Shown here in pieces: positions 22,036-33,228 of a stretch of DNA of 64,000 nucleotides. The first letter of the stretch is position 1, and every line of letters begins with the position of its first letter. The notes under the pieces are model-generated. The model worked only from the letters and a program-made list of their open reading frames with translations, was not told the DNA's origin and did not search any database. Source of the DNA: an uncultured Lachnospiraceae bacterium (GTDB taxonomy: Bacteria > Bacillota > Clostridia > Lachnospirales > Lachnospiraceae). The stretch lies in contig CANQNN010000010.1 of NCBI GenBank assembly GCA_947625205.1, positions 1 through 64,000 of the forward strand, in the 5' to 3' direction. Both the position numbers and the translations under genes were made by a program.

Positions 22036-23007
22036 TCACTTTCTGTTCATCATTCTTTTTTTGTAAATGCGGATATCCGGTCCGGATAACTTGCATAGTA
22101 AATAATTGCTGGATATGCGTGAAAAGATACGCTCGGAATATCGGTTTCTCAATTCTTCCAGAGACAGATTCGTGGATATGACAGTTGATTTCTTGGCTAT
22201 GTGCCGCTCATTTAAAAGGGAAAAGAGCTGGGAGGTCACAAACTGGCTGGTCATTTCCGTTCCCAGATCATCCACAATGAGCAGATCGCACTGATACAAC
22301 TCGCTGTACGCTTCACGAAGCTCCTCTCTGTTCTTGTAATCAAAAGAATTCCTCGACAGTAAATCAAACAGACCGGTCGCGCTAAAGTAAATTACGGAAT
22401 GACCGCTCTCGATCAGTTCCTTGGCGACACAGCCGGATAAAAATGATTTACCCGTACCCACTGTACCATAAAAAAACAGATTATGGTAGTCAGAATTGAA
22501 ATTTTGAATAAATTTCCGGCAGGTATCCACTGCGCTCCTAAAACGCGACAGGTCTTCTCCCTCGTAATATTCATAGGAAAGCGTGTCAAAGTTCTCGGTA
22601 CGGAGCATCTCACGGATATTGGACTGTTCATAGAGGAGAGTGATCATGGCCTGCTTAAAACAATGGCATTTCTGTCCGTTGACATATCCGGTATCCTTGC
22701 AGTCCGGACATTCGTAGACCGGTTCAAGATAATCGGCGGGCAGACCGAAGTCCTCCAGAAGCTGTGCTTTGCGTCCTGACAGCTCGGCCAGGGAATCACG
22801 CAGATCCTCCAGGGCGTCCGAGTCGCCGGCAAGCATTTTTTTGCTCTGTGCAACGCAGACGGAAGCTACGGATTCGTCCAATTCACGGTAAGAAGGTATA
22901 TGGTCATAGACATATGCCAGCCTTTGTTCCGCATCGCGTCTGCTTTTCAGTTGCTTCATCTCATATTGATGGATGATCGTATCATATTGTGCATTTGTCA
23001 GTGACAC
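22036..23007 (-). CDS. DnaC/DnaI-like helicase loader ATPase
   Basis: YECPDCKDTGYV zinc motif, NLFFYGTVGTGKSFLSGCVAKELIE, LLIVDDLGTE. Confidence 0.9.
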   Translation of the reverse strand: MSLTNAQYDTIIHQYEMKQLKSRRDAEQRLAYVYDHIPSYRELDESVASVCVAQSKKMLAGDSDALEDLRDSLAELSGRKAQLLEDFGLPADYLEPVYECPDCKDTGYVNGQKCHCFKQAMITLLYEQSNIREMLRTENFDTLSYEYYEGEDLSRFRSAVDTCRKFIQNFNSDYHNLFFYGTVGTGKSFLSGCVAKELIESGHSVIYFSATGLFDLLSRNSFDYKNREELREAYSELYQCDLLIVDDLGTEMTSQFVTSQLFSLLNERHIAKKSTVISTNLSLEELRNRYSERIFSRISSNYLLCKLSGPDIRIYKKRMMNRK

Positions 23008-23030
23008 AGCAGCACTCCTTGTCTGTTCTT

Positions 23031-24083
23031 TCAGTTGCTTAACAGCTCCTGCTCTAAAACATCGAAATCATAAGTATTCTGCTTAAACTGGTTGAAGGCA
23101 TTATTGCCTGTCCCGGTTTTGGGAGACCTGGTTTTGCGGTAACGCTCGTCCAGAGGCTGAATATCGCTCTTGTGACGAACACCCGCCTTATACCAGCTGC
23201 TTAGAATACTGTCGGCGTATTCAAAACGGTGTTTATCCGTGGCGAGTACGGTGCGTTCGCAGGCGTCATAGATCACATCGGCGCTGAATCCGTATTCTTT
23301 CATCCAGCGGTTTATGTATGCGGCTTCTGTCCCGGTCGGCGAGCCGTTTTTGCCGAGCGCTTTCATGATATCGTATACGGCTTTGTCGTATTTGCCGGCA
23401 AGCCGTGCGGCCTGTTTGGGGGTGGTGATTCCCTGCTGCGCCCAGCTGATCGCCACTTTTTCTATGTACCGGAGGTCTTTCTTGTCGCGGTCCACACAGT
23501 ACTGGATCAGATAGTCGATCAGATCTTCGGAAAATTCCAGTTTGTCCGAGATAAACAGAATCGTGCGGACCTCATTCGGGCTCAAGGTTTTCTTTAAATA
23601 CTGTTCAGCCACAAAAAGAAGCCTGGCAGTTGCCTCGTTTGATTTAAAAGCCTTCAGTTCGTCCGTTGTATAGTTGGGCTTTACATAAGCGTTATCACTG
23701 GGGAAAATAGGAACCACCGATGCCAGCGGCACCGCGGCCGTCACGGACACTGTGGGAACAGGTACGGCTGCCGGAGCGACCGGAAGCGGTGCAAAGTCCA
23801 TCAGATGAATGCCGGTGACGCCTTTGTGCTCATCGTACTCCAGTGTCAGAAGCTTCTGCTTCTCCCAGTATTTGAGCGCACGCATAACATCCTTCTCGGT
23901 ATAGTTAAACTTGTCTGCAATATCGGAAATACTCGTGGAGAGTCTGGCGCTCATCATACGGATCAGGTATAAATAGATCTTGAGCTGCGCATCGTTGGCC
24001 GCATCCATATATTCATCGATAAAACGGTTGGAAATAACCGTAGAATTAACATAGTTATCCTGATAAATCGTCAAATTACTCAT
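23031..24083 (-). CDS. DnaD-domain replication protein
   Basis: N-terminal winged-helix region, ILSSWYKAGVRHKSDI DnaD C-terminal signature, adjacent to the helicase loader. Start MSNLTIYQDN at 24083 with RBS aggggtgg. Confidence 0.85.
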   Translation of the reverse strand: MSNLTIYQDNYVNSTVISNRFIDEYMDAANDAQLKIYLYLIRMMSARLSTSISDIADKFNYTEKDVMRALKYWEKQKLLTLEYDEHKGVTGIHLMDFAPLPVAPAAVPVPTVSVTAAVPLASVVPIFPSDNAYVKPNYTTDELKAFKSNEATARLLFVAEQYLKKTLSPNEVRTILFISDKLEFSEDLIDYLIQYCVDRDKKDLRYIEKVAISWAQQGITTPKQAARLAGKYDKAVYDIMKALGKNGSPTGTEAAYINRWMKEYGFSADVIYDACERTVLATDKHRFEYADSILSSWYKAGVRHKSDIQPLDERYRKTRSPKTGTGNNAFNQFKQNTYDFDVLEQELLSN

Positions 24084-24215
24084 ACTAAACCACCCCTGAT
24101 CCACAAAGGAACATAATATGTACTCAAGCGAGTACATGGTGCATTATAGCATAGTGATTTTTAAAATAAAATAGGCAAACTGCCATAAAACAAACAGGGA
24201 TAAAAGTGCGCCCGG

Positions 24216-24327
24216 TGTGGATAACATGAAGCGCGTGATCGGGCATTCCCTTAAATCCGCAAAAAAATTTTACACAGAAATATCCACAGAGCAATGGGGA
24301 TTCTTCCGGACATTGTCTGTGGATATT
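24216..24327. promoter_or_regulatory. DnaA-box-like cluster upstream of the dnaD/helicase-loader operon
   Basis: TGTGGATAA (24216-24224, perfect complement of TTATCCACA), ATATCCACA (24280-24288), TGTGGATAT (24319-24327). Confidence 0.5.
24279..24327 (-). terminator. Stem-loop downstream of murC (possible terminator)
   Basis: 12-bp perfect arms aatatccacaga (24279-24290) / tctgtggatatt (24316-24327). A U-rich run follows only after ~10 nt on the minus strand. Confidence 0.4.
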
Positions 24328-24335
24328 GTGAATAA

Positions 24336-25715
24336 TTATTTTTGGAGCAGATTTTCACCGATTTTTACTACGTCACCGGCTCCCATAGTTATCAACAGAT
24401 CACCCTTTGTGCAATTTGTCAGAACAAAATTTTGTATTTCTTCAAAAGACGGGAAGTAGTAACATTTATGTCCCAGCTTCTCTATTTCGGCCTGCAGCGT
24501 CTGTGAACTGATCCCCAGCGTATCGGTTTCCCTGGCGGCGTATATGTCGGCCAGAATGACTTCGTCCGCAAGGCAAAGCGCCTCTGCGAATCCGGTCATA
24601 AAGGTCTTTGTACGCGTGTAGGTGTGGGGCTGGAAAATGCACCACAAAGTGTTGTGAGGATAGTTCCTGGCCGCTGTGAGGGCCGCCCGTATCTCGCTGG
24701 GGTGATGCGCATAATCGTCAATGATCGTAAAGCCGTTTAATGTTCCTTTATACTCAAAACGTCTCTCTGTATTTTTGTAATGCTGCAGCGCGCCGGCGCT
24801 TACCCGGACGGGAATGTCCAGCAGATCCGCCAGGGCGATTGCCGCCGTGGCGTTATATACATTGTGTTCTCCGGGGATCTGCAAAGAAAATACTTCTTCT
24901 TTGCGGCCCTTGCGCATAAGATGAAAAGAGGGACAACCGAAGGCGTCACAGGTGATCCGGTCCGGACGGTAATCGCAGTCGTCGCCGCTTCCGAAAGTGA
25001 TGACTTTGCAGGAAAGGTCTGAGGTGATCTCTTTGTAATTATCAATATCGCCGTTAATGATCAACGCGCCGTCTTCCGGGATCAGACGGGCAAATTTATG
25101 AAAGGAATTGCGGATATCTTCAATGTCATGAAAGAAATCCATATGGTCTTCTTCTATATTTAAGATAATGCCGATCTTCGGAAAAAAATCCAAGAAGCTG
25201 TTTGTATATTCGCAGGCCTCCGTCACAAAGCGGTCGGACGAGCCGATACGGAAATTACCGCCGATAGGCTCATAGATCCCACCGATAGACAACGTGGGAT
25301 CATCGCCGCTGTCCAGCAGTATCTGTGATATCATGGAAGTTGTTGTGGTTTTGCCGTGAGTGCCGCTGACGGCAATGGGCATTTTATAATTCCTCATGAT
25401 CTGACCCAGAAGCTGGCCTCTGGTCAGCCTGGCTATGCCGAGCTTAACGGCTGCGATCATTTCCGGATTATCATTCCGTATGGCGCTTGTGTATACGACA
25501 AGATCGATGTCGGCGGTAAGATTATCTTCGCGCTGTCCGTAGTGAATAACGGCGCCCTTTTCCTCCAGCCGTTGAGTCAGCGCAGACGGCGCTCTGTCCG
25601 AGCCGGATATACGGAAGCCCTTGGAGAGCAGAATTTCGGCGAGACCGCTCATGCTGATTCCGCCGATACCTATAAAATATATATGAATCGGATCGTCAAA
25701 ATTGATTTGGTACAT
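24336..25715 (-). CDS. murC: UDP-N-acetylmuramate--L-alanine ligase
   Basis: HIYFIGIGGISMSGLAEILL, GTHGKTTTTSMI, DDYAHHPSEI, ITMGAGDVVKIGE. Start MYQINF at 25715 with RBS aaggaga. Confidence 0.97.
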   Translation of the reverse strand: MYQINFDDPIHIYFIGIGGISMSGLAEILLSKGFRISGSDRAPSALTQRLEEKGAVIHYGQREDNLTADIDLVVYTSAIRNDNPEMIAAVKLGIARLTRGQLLGQIMRNYKMPIAVSGTHGKTTTTSMISQILLDSGDDPTLSIGGIYEPIGGNFRIGSSDRFVTEACEYTNSFLDFFPKIGIILNIEEDHMDFFHDIEDIRNSFHKFARLIPEDGALIINGDIDNYKEITSDLSCKVITFGSGDDCDYRPDRITCDAFGCPSFHLMRKGRKEEVFSLQIPGEHNVYNATAAIALADLLDIPVRVSAGALQHYKNTERRFEYKGTLNGFTIIDDYAHHPSEIRAALTAARNYPHNTLWCIFQPHTYTRTKTFMTGFAEALCLADEVILADIYAARETDTLGISSQTLQAEIEKLGHKCYYFPSFEEIQNFVLTNCTKGDLLITMGAGDVVKIGENLLQK

Positions 25716-26073
25716 AAATAATGTCTCCTTGCTTTCATCTTTACCAATCAATAGTATTATACTCATTTCGCATGAAAAAACCAATCCTGTTTATTTAAAA
25801 AGGCGGGAAAACAGACCGGAAAGATGCGTTTCGTGACATCCTACAGAAAAAATATAGTTTCATATCATACAAAATATGTTAAATATTAACAAATATATTG
25901 AAAACAACAACAAAATATTGTATATTATTAACACAAGAAAGAGGATGGAAACGGAATAAATTTGTAAATAATATTCACTTTCCCGTTGGACTGTGATATA
26001 ATTATAGAACAAACTAATTATTGACTGTATTTATATTTCATATACAAATTTTTAGAAACAAGAGGTGATAAGG

Positions 26074-27348
26074 ATGGTCAAAAAAGAAATGATTGCCATG
26101 CTTCTGGCTGGCGGTCAGGGAAGCAGATTGGGTGTATTTACGTCGAAGGTTGCAAAACCTGCCGTATCCTTTGGCAGTAAATACAGGATCATCGACTTCC
26201 CGCTCAGTAACTGTATTAACTCGGGTGTGGACACCGTGGGCGTATTGACACAGTACCAGCCGCTTAGACTGAATACCCATATCGGGATCGGTATTCCGTG
26301 GGATCTGGATAGGAATATCGGCGGCGTAACGGTGCTTCCGCCCTACGAGAAGAGCGCTAACAGTGAGTGGTATACGGGTACAGCGAATGCAATCTATCAG
26401 AATCTGGATTATATGGAGAGCTTTAATCCCGAATATGTTCTGATCCTTTCGGGAGACCATATTTATAAGATGGATTATGAGGTAATGCTTGATTTCCACA
26501 AACAGAACGGCGCGGAAGTGACCATCGCGGTTATGCCCGTTCCTATGGAAGAAGCAAAGCGGTTCGGCATCATGATCACGGATAAAGACCATAAGATCGT
26601 TGACTTTGAAGAAAAGCCCGAGAATCCGAGAAGCAACCTCGCCTCAATGGGTATATATATTTTCAGCTGGAACACATTGAAGGAGGCGCTGCTCACAAAC
26701 GCCGAGCAGCCGGGCCTGGATTTCGGTAAACATATCATTCCGTATTGCCATGCACAAGGTTCACCTCTTTATGCCTATGAATTTAACGGTTACTGGAAGG
26801 ATGTCGGAACACTGAATTCTTACTGGGAAGCCAATATGGAGCTGATCGATCTCGTTCCGGAGTTTAATCTGTATGAGGAATACTGGAAGATCTATACCAG
26901 AAGTGAGATCCTGCCGCCCCAGTACCTGTCGTCCGACAGCGTTGTAGAGAAGAGCATCATCGGTGAGGGCTCTGAGATATACGGACAGGTATATAATTCC
27001 GTGATCGGCTGCGGCGTTACGATAGGAGCGGGAACTGTCGTGCGGGATTCCATCATTATGAATGAGACGAAGATCTGCGGCAACTGTGAAATAAATAAGT
27101 CGATCATCGCGGAGAATGTTCTGATCGAAGAGGATGTTAAGCTCGGCATCGGGGAAGAGATAGAGCATGAGACCGATCCTCATATTTATAATCATGGCAT
27201 TGTTGCCGTTGGAGAGAAGAGCGTTATTCCCAAGGGGATTACCGTCGGAAAGAATTCGGTTGTTTTCGGCGTGACAAGCGCGGAGGATTATGTGAACGGA
27301 AATCTTCCGGGCGGTAAATCTTTGATTAAGGCAGGTGATAAACAGTGA
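26074..27348 (+). CDS. glgC: Glucose-1-phosphate adenylyltransferase
   Basis: [39 protein letters not shown]; left-handed beta-helix repeats. Confidence 0.96.
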   Translation: MVKKEMIAMLLAGGQGSRLGVFTSKVAKPAVSFGSKYRIIDFPLSNCINSGVDTVGVLTQYQPLRLNTHIGIGIPWDLDRNIGGVTVLPPYEKSANSEWYTGTANAIYQNLDYMESFNPEYVLILSGDHIYKMDYEVMLDFHKQNGAEVTIAVMPVPMEEAKRFGIMITDKDHKIVDFEEKPENPRSNLASMGIYIFSWNTLKEALLTNAEQPGLDFGKHIIPYCHAQGSPLYAYEFNGYWKDVGTLNSYWEANMELIDLVPEFNLYEEYWKIYTRSEILPPQYLSSDSVVEKSIIGEGSEIYGQVYNSVIGCGVTIGAGTVVRDSIIMNETKICGNCEINKSIIAENVLIEEDVKLGIGEEIEHETDPHIYNHGIVAVGEKSVIPKGITVGKNSVVFGVTSAEDYVNGNLPGGKSLIKAGDKQ

Positions 27349-28463
27349 GAGCGATAGGAATTATATTGGCGGGTGGTAATAACCGGAGAATTAAGGAACT
27401 TACACAGAAACGTGCCGTGTGTGCGATGCCGATAGCGGGCAGCTACCGCAGTATCGATTTCGCGCTGAGTAATATGTCTAATTCACATATCAACAAAGTG
27501 GCTGTATTTACCCAGTACAATGCAGGCAGCTTAAACGAGCACCTCAGCTCGTCCAAATGGTGGGATTTCGGCCGTAAGCAGGGCGGACTGTTCGTGTTTA
27601 CGCCGGCAGTGACGGCAGAGAGCAGCGTGTGGTATCGCGGTACGGCGGATGCGATCGCTCAGAATCTGGCATTTTTAAAGAACAGCCACGAACCGTATGT
27701 GGTGATTTCTTCTGGCGACTGTGTATACAAGCTGGATTACAATAAGGTGCTGGAGTATCATATCGAGAAGAAGGCTGATATCACCGTAGTCTGCAAGGAT
27801 ATGGCTCCCGATGTCAATGTGGACAGATTTGGAACAATCAAGATGAACGAGGAATGCCGCATTGAAGAGTTTGAGGAGAAGCCCGTTGTAGCTAAATCCA
27901 ATACGATCTCCTGCGGTATCTATGTAGTCAGAAGACGTCAGCTGATCGAGATGATCGAGAAGTGTGCGGAGGAGGACAGATATGATTTTGTAAAGGATAT
28001 CCTGATCCGTTACAAGAGCATGAAGAGAATATACGGTTACAAGATCAAAGAATACTGGAGCAATATAGCATCAGTAGATGATTACTATAAGACCAATATG
28101 GATTTCCTGAATCCTGAGATCAGAAATTATTTCTTCAGACAGTATCCGGATATCTATTCCAAGGTGGACGATCTGCCGCCGGCTAAGTACAATATGGGCG
28201 CGAGCGTCAGGAACAGTCTGATTTCCAGCGGATGCATTGTAAACGGCAAGGTTGAGGATTCGGTGATCTTTAAGAAAACGTTTATCGGGAGCAACTGCTA
28301 TATTAAGAATTCCATCATTCTTAACGATGTGTATATAGGGGATAACACGCATATAGAGAATTGTATTGTAGAGAGCAGGGGAACGATACGGGCTAATTCT
28401 TACCACAAGGGAGAAAATGGAATTGAAATTGTGGTAGAACACAATGACAGATACGTGATTTAA
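27345..28463 (+). CDS. glgD: Glucose-1-phosphate adenylyltransferase subunit GlgD
   Basis: GlgC paralog with altered active-site region ([26 protein letters not shown]); overlaps glgC stop. Confidence 0.93.
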   Translation: MRAIGIILAGGNNRRIKELTQKRAVCAMPIAGSYRSIDFALSNMSNSHINKVAVFTQYNAGSLNEHLSSSKWWDFGRKQGGLFVFTPAVTAESSVWYRGTADAIAQNLAFLKNSHEPYVVISSGDCVYKLDYNKVLEYHIEKKADITVVCKDMAPDVNVDRFGTIKMNEECRIEEFEEKPVVAKSNTISCGIYVVRRRQLIEMIEKCAEEDRYDFVKDILIRYKSMKRIYGYKIKEYWSNIASVDDYYKTNMDFLNPEIRNYFFRQYPDIYSKVDDLPPAKYNMGASVRNSLISSGCIVNGKVEDSVIFKKTFIGSNCYIKNSIILNDVYIGDNTHIENCIVESRGTIRANSYHKGENGIEIVVEHNDRYVI

Positions 28464-28638
28464 TGGTATGATGGAGGGGCGGTTGCTATTACCGATGACA
28501 AGATGTGTTAGAGGCATGAAGGTTTTTAATTAAATGTTTATTACAAGCTACGTGGCTTGATGAGTATGACTTGTGTGGAAAGCTTGTGAAAACCGGCAGT
28601 TTTCTGTCCGGTATCATATGATAAGGAGGCTGAGCTTC

Positions 28639-28911
28639 ATGAGAATTACTGATGTCCGCGTGCGTAAAATGACTCAAGACAGCAAAATGAAAGCAATCGT
28701 CTCGATTACCCTGGACGATGAATTCGTGGTTCATGACATTAAAGTGATTGAAGGTGAAAAAGGTCTTTTCATTGCAATGCCCAGCAAGAAGGCAAATGAC
28801 GGTGAGTACCGGGATATTGCTCATCCGATCAATTCAGAGACTCGTGATAAGATACAGACGATTATTCTGGACAGCTATGCGAAGGCGCTTTTGGAATCTG
28901 ATGATGAGTAA
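28639..28911 (+). CDS. spoVG: Septation/sporulation regulator SpoVG
   Basis: [11 protein letters not shown]...[31 protein letters not shown]...[11 protein letters not shown]. Confidence 0.97.
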   Translation: MRITDVRVRKMTQDSKMKAIVSITLDDEFVVHDIKVIEGEKGLFIAMPSKKANDGEYRDIAHPINSETRDKIQTIILDSYAKALLESDDE

Positions 28912-28931
28912 CAGATGCATATTGTGGAAAG

Positions 28932-28958
28932 AAAAGGGACGCTTAAAGCGTCCTTTTT
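28932..28958 (+). terminator. Rho-independent terminator of spoVG
   Basis: ggacgct-taa-agcgtcc flanked by A and T runs. Confidence 0.85.
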
Positions 28959-29061
28959 CTTTCGCATTTGTCAGACTTTTATTCTTGTGGAAATACTGAA
29001 ATGTTGATAGAATGAAAAAGTATAATGCATTTATATAATTTCAGCATAAAGAGGACAAATC

Positions 29062-29643
29062 ATGTACATCATCGTTGGTCTGGGCAATCCGGGCAGACAA
29101 TATCAGAATACAAGACACAATACGGGTTTCGATGTGATCGATGTGATCGCGGGTAAGAATCATATCGCCGTGGAGGAGAAGAAATATAAGGCGCTTATAG
29201 GCAAAGGGATCATCGGAACTCACAAGGCCATATTGGTCAAACCGCAGACCTATATGAATCTGAGTGGTGAAAGCGTCAGAGAAGTCATAGACTTTTATAA
29301 AGCAGATGAAAAAAGTGAACTGATCGTGATCGTGGACGATGTCAGTCTTGATGTGGGACAGATCCGTATCCGGAAGAGAGGGAGCGCGGGCGGTCACAAC
29401 GGACTTAAGAATATCATCCAGCACCTTGGACATGACGAATTTCAGCGTGTGAAAATAGGCGTCGGATGCAAGCCTGACGGATATGATCTGGTGGACTATG
29501 TGCTGGGCCATTTTTCCGGAGAGGAAAGGGAGATCATGGATGAGAGCGTAAACCGTGCGGCGCAGGCCGTTGAGGTCATGATAACGCAGGGAGCGGACGC
29601 GGCAATGAACCTTTTTAATAAGAAGAACGAACAGAAATTGTAA
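29062..29643 (+). CDS. pth: Peptidyl-tRNA hydrolase
   Basis: MYIIVGLGNPGRQYQNTRHNTGFDVID; KPQTYMNLSGESV. Confidence 0.97.
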   Translation: MYIIVGLGNPGRQYQNTRHNTGFDVIDVIAGKNHIAVEEKKYKALIGKGIIGTHKAILVKPQTYMNLSGESVREVIDFYKADEKSELIVIVDDVSLDVGQIRIRKRGSAGGHNGLKNIIQHLGHDEFQRVKIGVGCKPDGYDLVDYVLGHFSGEEREIMDESVNRAAQAVEVMITQGADAAMNLFNKKNEQKL

Positions 29644-29661
29644 AGACGGCGGAGGTTGACA

Positions 29662-32600
29662 GTGAGGGCTTTACTTGCACCTTTGGAAGAGCTGGGAGAA
29701 TTTGAGGAAATTAAAAAAATGCTTAAGCGGGAATCTGTGACGGTGTCGTTGAGCGGCTGCGCGGATTCCCAGAAGCTTCATATGATATACGGACTTGCCG
29801 GGGACTTTCGCTATAAGATCATTGTGACCTTCAGCGAGCTTCGGGCGAAAGAGCTGTATGAGGACTACAAATTTTATGACAGGAACGTTATGCTTTTTCC
29901 GGCTAAGGATCTGATTTTTTTTCAGGCGGATGTCAATGGCAATCAGCTGACGACGGAGCGGATCAAGTGCTTCCGCAGACTGATGGAAGGCGGCCCGGTG
30001 ACGGTCATCACGACTTATGACGCCCTGATGGCGCCGCAGCCTCCGGCAGATGCTTGGAAGCGCCATATTATTCACATTGACGGGCAGAGCCATATCGAGG
30101 AGCAGGAGCTGGCAGTACGCCTGGTGGAGCTGGGCTACGAGAAAAATTACCAGGTGGAGGCGCCGGGGCAGTTCAGCATCCGCGGAGGTATCATCGATAT
30201 TTTTGACTTGACGGAGGAGAATCCGTACCGCATCGAATTGTGGGGAGAGGATGTGGAGTCCATTCGCAGTTTTGATATCTTAAGCCAGCGCTCCATAGAG
30301 AAACTGGAATCCGTCACGATCTATCCGGCTACGGAGCTTATTCTGTCGGATGACGAGCTGCGTGAAGGCATCAGAAAAATGCAGGCGGAATGTAGGACGC
30401 ATGCGACGAAGCTCAGAAAAGATATGAAAGCTGAGGAGGCGCACCGTATTGAGACGCAGATCGGGGAGCTGGCGGAGCAGCTTCTGGAACTGGGCCTGTC
30501 GCGCGGCGCGGTAAATCTGGAGAGCTATGTGAAATATTTTTATCCGGAGATGTCTGATTTTACAAACTGTTTTGATATGAGCCGGAGTTGTTTTTTTATA
30601 GAGGAGCCTCTGCGGGTCAAGGAGCACGCTGATGCTGTGGAGCTTGAATTTCGTGAGAGTATGACGCACCGTGTGGAGAAGGGATATATTCTGCCGGGGC
30701 AGATGGATATTTTGCGCGGCGCCGAACAGACTGCGGCCAGGATCTCCAGAGGCAGGATCGTGACGCTGTCCGTGATGGACGGGAAGATCCCGTATTTTAA
30801 ACCGGACAGGAAATTTGATATACAGACGAGGAGTCTTTCTTCCTATAATAACAGTTTTGACGCTCTGGTCAGAGACTTGCAGGGGTATAAGAGACAGGGA
30901 TACCGTATCCTTCTGCTTTCGGGTTCCAGAACAAGAGCCAGAAGACTTGCAGAAGATTTAAGAGATCAGGAGATCAGCGCTTTTTACAGTGAGGACCCGA
31001 TGCGCGAGGTCCAGCCCGGTGAGGTAATGACGTATTACGGCAGGGTGCTCAAAGGATTTGAGTATCCTCTTATTAAGTTCATTGTCATATCGGAGAGTGA
31101 TATCTTCGGGGCAGAAAAAAAGAAAAAGAAGAATAAAAAAATATATCAGGGTCAGAAGATCAATGATTTCAACGAGCTGAAAGTAGGGGACTATGTGGTG
31201 CACGAAAGCCACGGACTGGGTATCTATCAGGGTATCGAGAAGGTGGAAGTGGATAAGATCGTCAAAGACTATATGAAGATATCTTACCGCGACGGAGGTA
31301 TCCTGTATGTTCTTGCGACAGGACTCGATGTTATTCAGAAATATGCGTCCGCCGATTCCGGCAGTAAGCCGAAGCTCAACAAGCTTGGAACGCAGGAGTG
31401 GAATAAGACTAAATCAAAGGTGCGCTCGGCGGTGGACGAGGTCGCGCAGGATCTGGTGGAGCTGTATGCGGTCAGGCAGCAGAGCCAGGGCTACCGTTAC
31501 GGACCCGATACCGTGTGGCAGAAAGAATTTGAGGAAATGTTTCCTTTTGAGGAAACCGAGGATCAGATCAATGCGATCGCGGCGACCAAAGCGGATATGG
31601 AGAGCGGAAAGATCATGGACCGCCTGATCTGTGGCGACGTCGGATACGGCAAGACGGAGGTCGCGCTTCGCGCGGCGTTTAAGGCAGTGCAGGAAGGTAA
31701 ACAGGTGGTGTATCTTGTGCCGACGACGATTCTCGCGCAGCAGCATTACAATACCTTTGTACAGAGAATGAAAGATTTCCCGGTCCGGGTCGATCTTTTA
31801 TCCAGGTTCCGCACGGCGGCGGAACAGAAGAAGACCGTGTCGGATCTGCGGAAAGGAATGGTGGATATCGTGATCGGCACGCACCGCGTGCTCTCGGCCG
31901 ATGTGCAGTACAAGGATCTGGGACTGCTGATCATTGATGAGGAGCAGCGTTTCGGCGTGGCGCATAAAGAGAAGATCAAGAAGCTGAAGGAAAACGTAGA
32001 TGTCCTGACGCTGACGGCAACGCCGATCCCGCGAACCCTCCATATGAGTCTGATCGGGATACGCGATATGAGTGTGCTGGAGGAAGCGCCCGGGGACAGG
32101 CAGCCGATCCAGACTTTTGTCTGTGAATACAATGAGGAGCTGGTGAGGGAAGCCATAGTGAGGGAGCTGTCCAGAAAAGGACAGGTTTACTATGTGTATA
32201 ACAGAGTCAATAATATAGCGGATGTGAGCGCTGCGGTCCAGAAGCTGGTGCCGGAAGCGAATGTGGCTTTTGCGCACGGACAGATGAAAGAGAGCGAACT
32301 GGAACGCATCATGTATGACTTTATCGACGGGGAGATAGATGTGCTGGTGTCTACCACGATCATTGAGACAGGACTTGATATCTCCAATGTCAATACAATG
32401 ATCGTCCATGATTCTGATCAAATGGGACTGTCGCAGCTGTACCAGCTTCGGGGACGCGTAGGGCGGTCTAACCGCACGGCGTACGCTTTTCTGATGTATA
32501 AAAGGGATAAGATGCTCAGGGAAGTGGCGGAGAAGAGATTGGCGGCGATCAGGGAATTTACGGATCTGGGGAGCGGGTTTAAGATCGCCATGCGTGACCT

Positions 32601-33228
32601 GGAGATCCGGGGAGCCGGCAACCTTCTGGGAGCGAGGCAGCACGGACATATGCAGGCGGTAGGTTATGATCTGTACTGCAAGATGTTAAACGAGGCGGTT
32701 AAGAACTTAAAAGGAATGCCGGCGACAGAAGATTTCAACACAAGCGTCGATCTGGAGGCGGACGCTTATATCCCGCCCGCCTATATTGTCAATGAGGTGC
32801 AGAAGCTGGATATCTATAAGCGGATAGCCGGCATAGAAAACGAGAAAGAGTGCGATGATATGCGGGAGGAGCTTCTTGACCGTTTCGGTGAGATCCCAAA
32901 GTCTGCCGAAAATCTGCTGCGCATAGCGCTGATCCGTTCCGCCGCACACAGACTGTATATGCCGGAAGTGAAAGGCAAGGACGGAACGGTCAGGTTCTTG
33001 ATGCGCACGGATGCACCGGTCAGGGTGGAAAATATTCCGCACCTGCTTAAATTATACGGGGGTAAGATGACTTTCGACCCGAAGGGCGTGCCCGCGTTTT
33101 GTCTCCGCTACAGGAAATGCGGCGTGATAGAGATGGACGAGGAGACACTGCTGTCCCTGACCGAGACGGCTCTGAAAAATATGGAAGAACTGCTGCTTGA
33201 AAGGAGTACCCGGCATGATCTATCTTGA
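29662..33228 (+). CDS. mfd: Transcription-repair coupling factor
   Basis: CarD/RID domain GDYVVHESHGLGIYQG; LICGDVGYGKTEVALRAAF; IIDEEQRFGV; RGRVGRS. GTG start at 29662 after ggcggagg. Confidence 0.97.
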   Translation: MRALLAPLEELGEFEEIKKMLKRESVTVSLSGCADSQKLHMIYGLAGDFRYKIIVTFSELRAKELYEDYKFYDRNVMLFPAKDLIFFQADVNGNQLTTERIKCFRRLMEGGPVTVITTYDALMAPQPPADAWKRHIIHIDGQSHIEEQELAVRLVELGYEKNYQVEAPGQFSIRGGIIDIFDLTEENPYRIELWGEDVESIRSFDILSQRSIEKLESVTIYPATELILSDDELREGIRKMQAECRTHATKLRKDMKAEEAHRIETQIGELAEQLLELGLSRGAVNLESYVKYFYPEMSDFTNCFDMSRSCFFIEEPLRVKEHADAVELEFRESMTHRVEKGYILPGQMDILRGAEQTAARISRGRIVTLSVMDGKIPYFKPDRKFDIQTRSLSSYNNSFDALVRDLQGYKRQGYRILLLSGSRTRARRLAEDLRDQEISAFYSEDPMREVQPGEVMTYYGRVLKGFEYPLIKFIVISESDIFGAEKKKKKNKKIYQGQKINDFNELKVGDYVVHESHGLGIYQGIEKVEVDKIVKDYMKISYRDGGILYVLATGLDVIQKYASADSGSKPKLNKLGTQEWNKTKSKVRSAVDEVAQDLVELYAVRQQSQGYRYGPDTVWQKEFEEMFPFEETEDQINAIAATKADMESGKIMDRLICGDVGYGKTEVALRAAFKAVQEGKQVVYLVPTTILAQQHYNTFVQRMKDFPVRVDLLSRFRTAAEQKKTVSDLRKGMVDIVIGTHRVLSADVQYKDLGLLIIDEEQRFGVAHKEKIKKLKENVDVLTLTATPIPRTLHMSLIGIRDMSVLEEAPGDRQPIQTFVCEYNEELVREAIVRELSRKGQVYYVYNRVNNIADVSAAVQKLVPEANVAFAHGQMKESELERIMYDFIDGEIDVLVSTTIIETGLDISNVNTMIVHDSDQMGLSQLYQLRGRVGRSNRTAYAFLMYKRDKMLREVAEKRLAAIREFTDLGSGFKIAMRDLEIRGAGNLLGARQHGHMQAVGYDLYCKMLNEAVKNLKGMPATEDFNTSVDLEADAYIPPAYIVNEVQKLDIYKRIAGIENEKECDDMREELLDRFGEIPKSAENLLRIALIRSAAHRLYMPEVKGKDGTVRFLMRTDAPVRVENIPHLLKLYGGKMTFDPKGVPAFCLRYRKCGVIEMDEETLLSLTETALKNMEELLLERSTRHDLS

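Noticed and set aside
31798-32649. 283-aa and other minus-strand ORFs opposite mfd
   Set aside because: Antisense shadows with biased composition inside a conserved gene.
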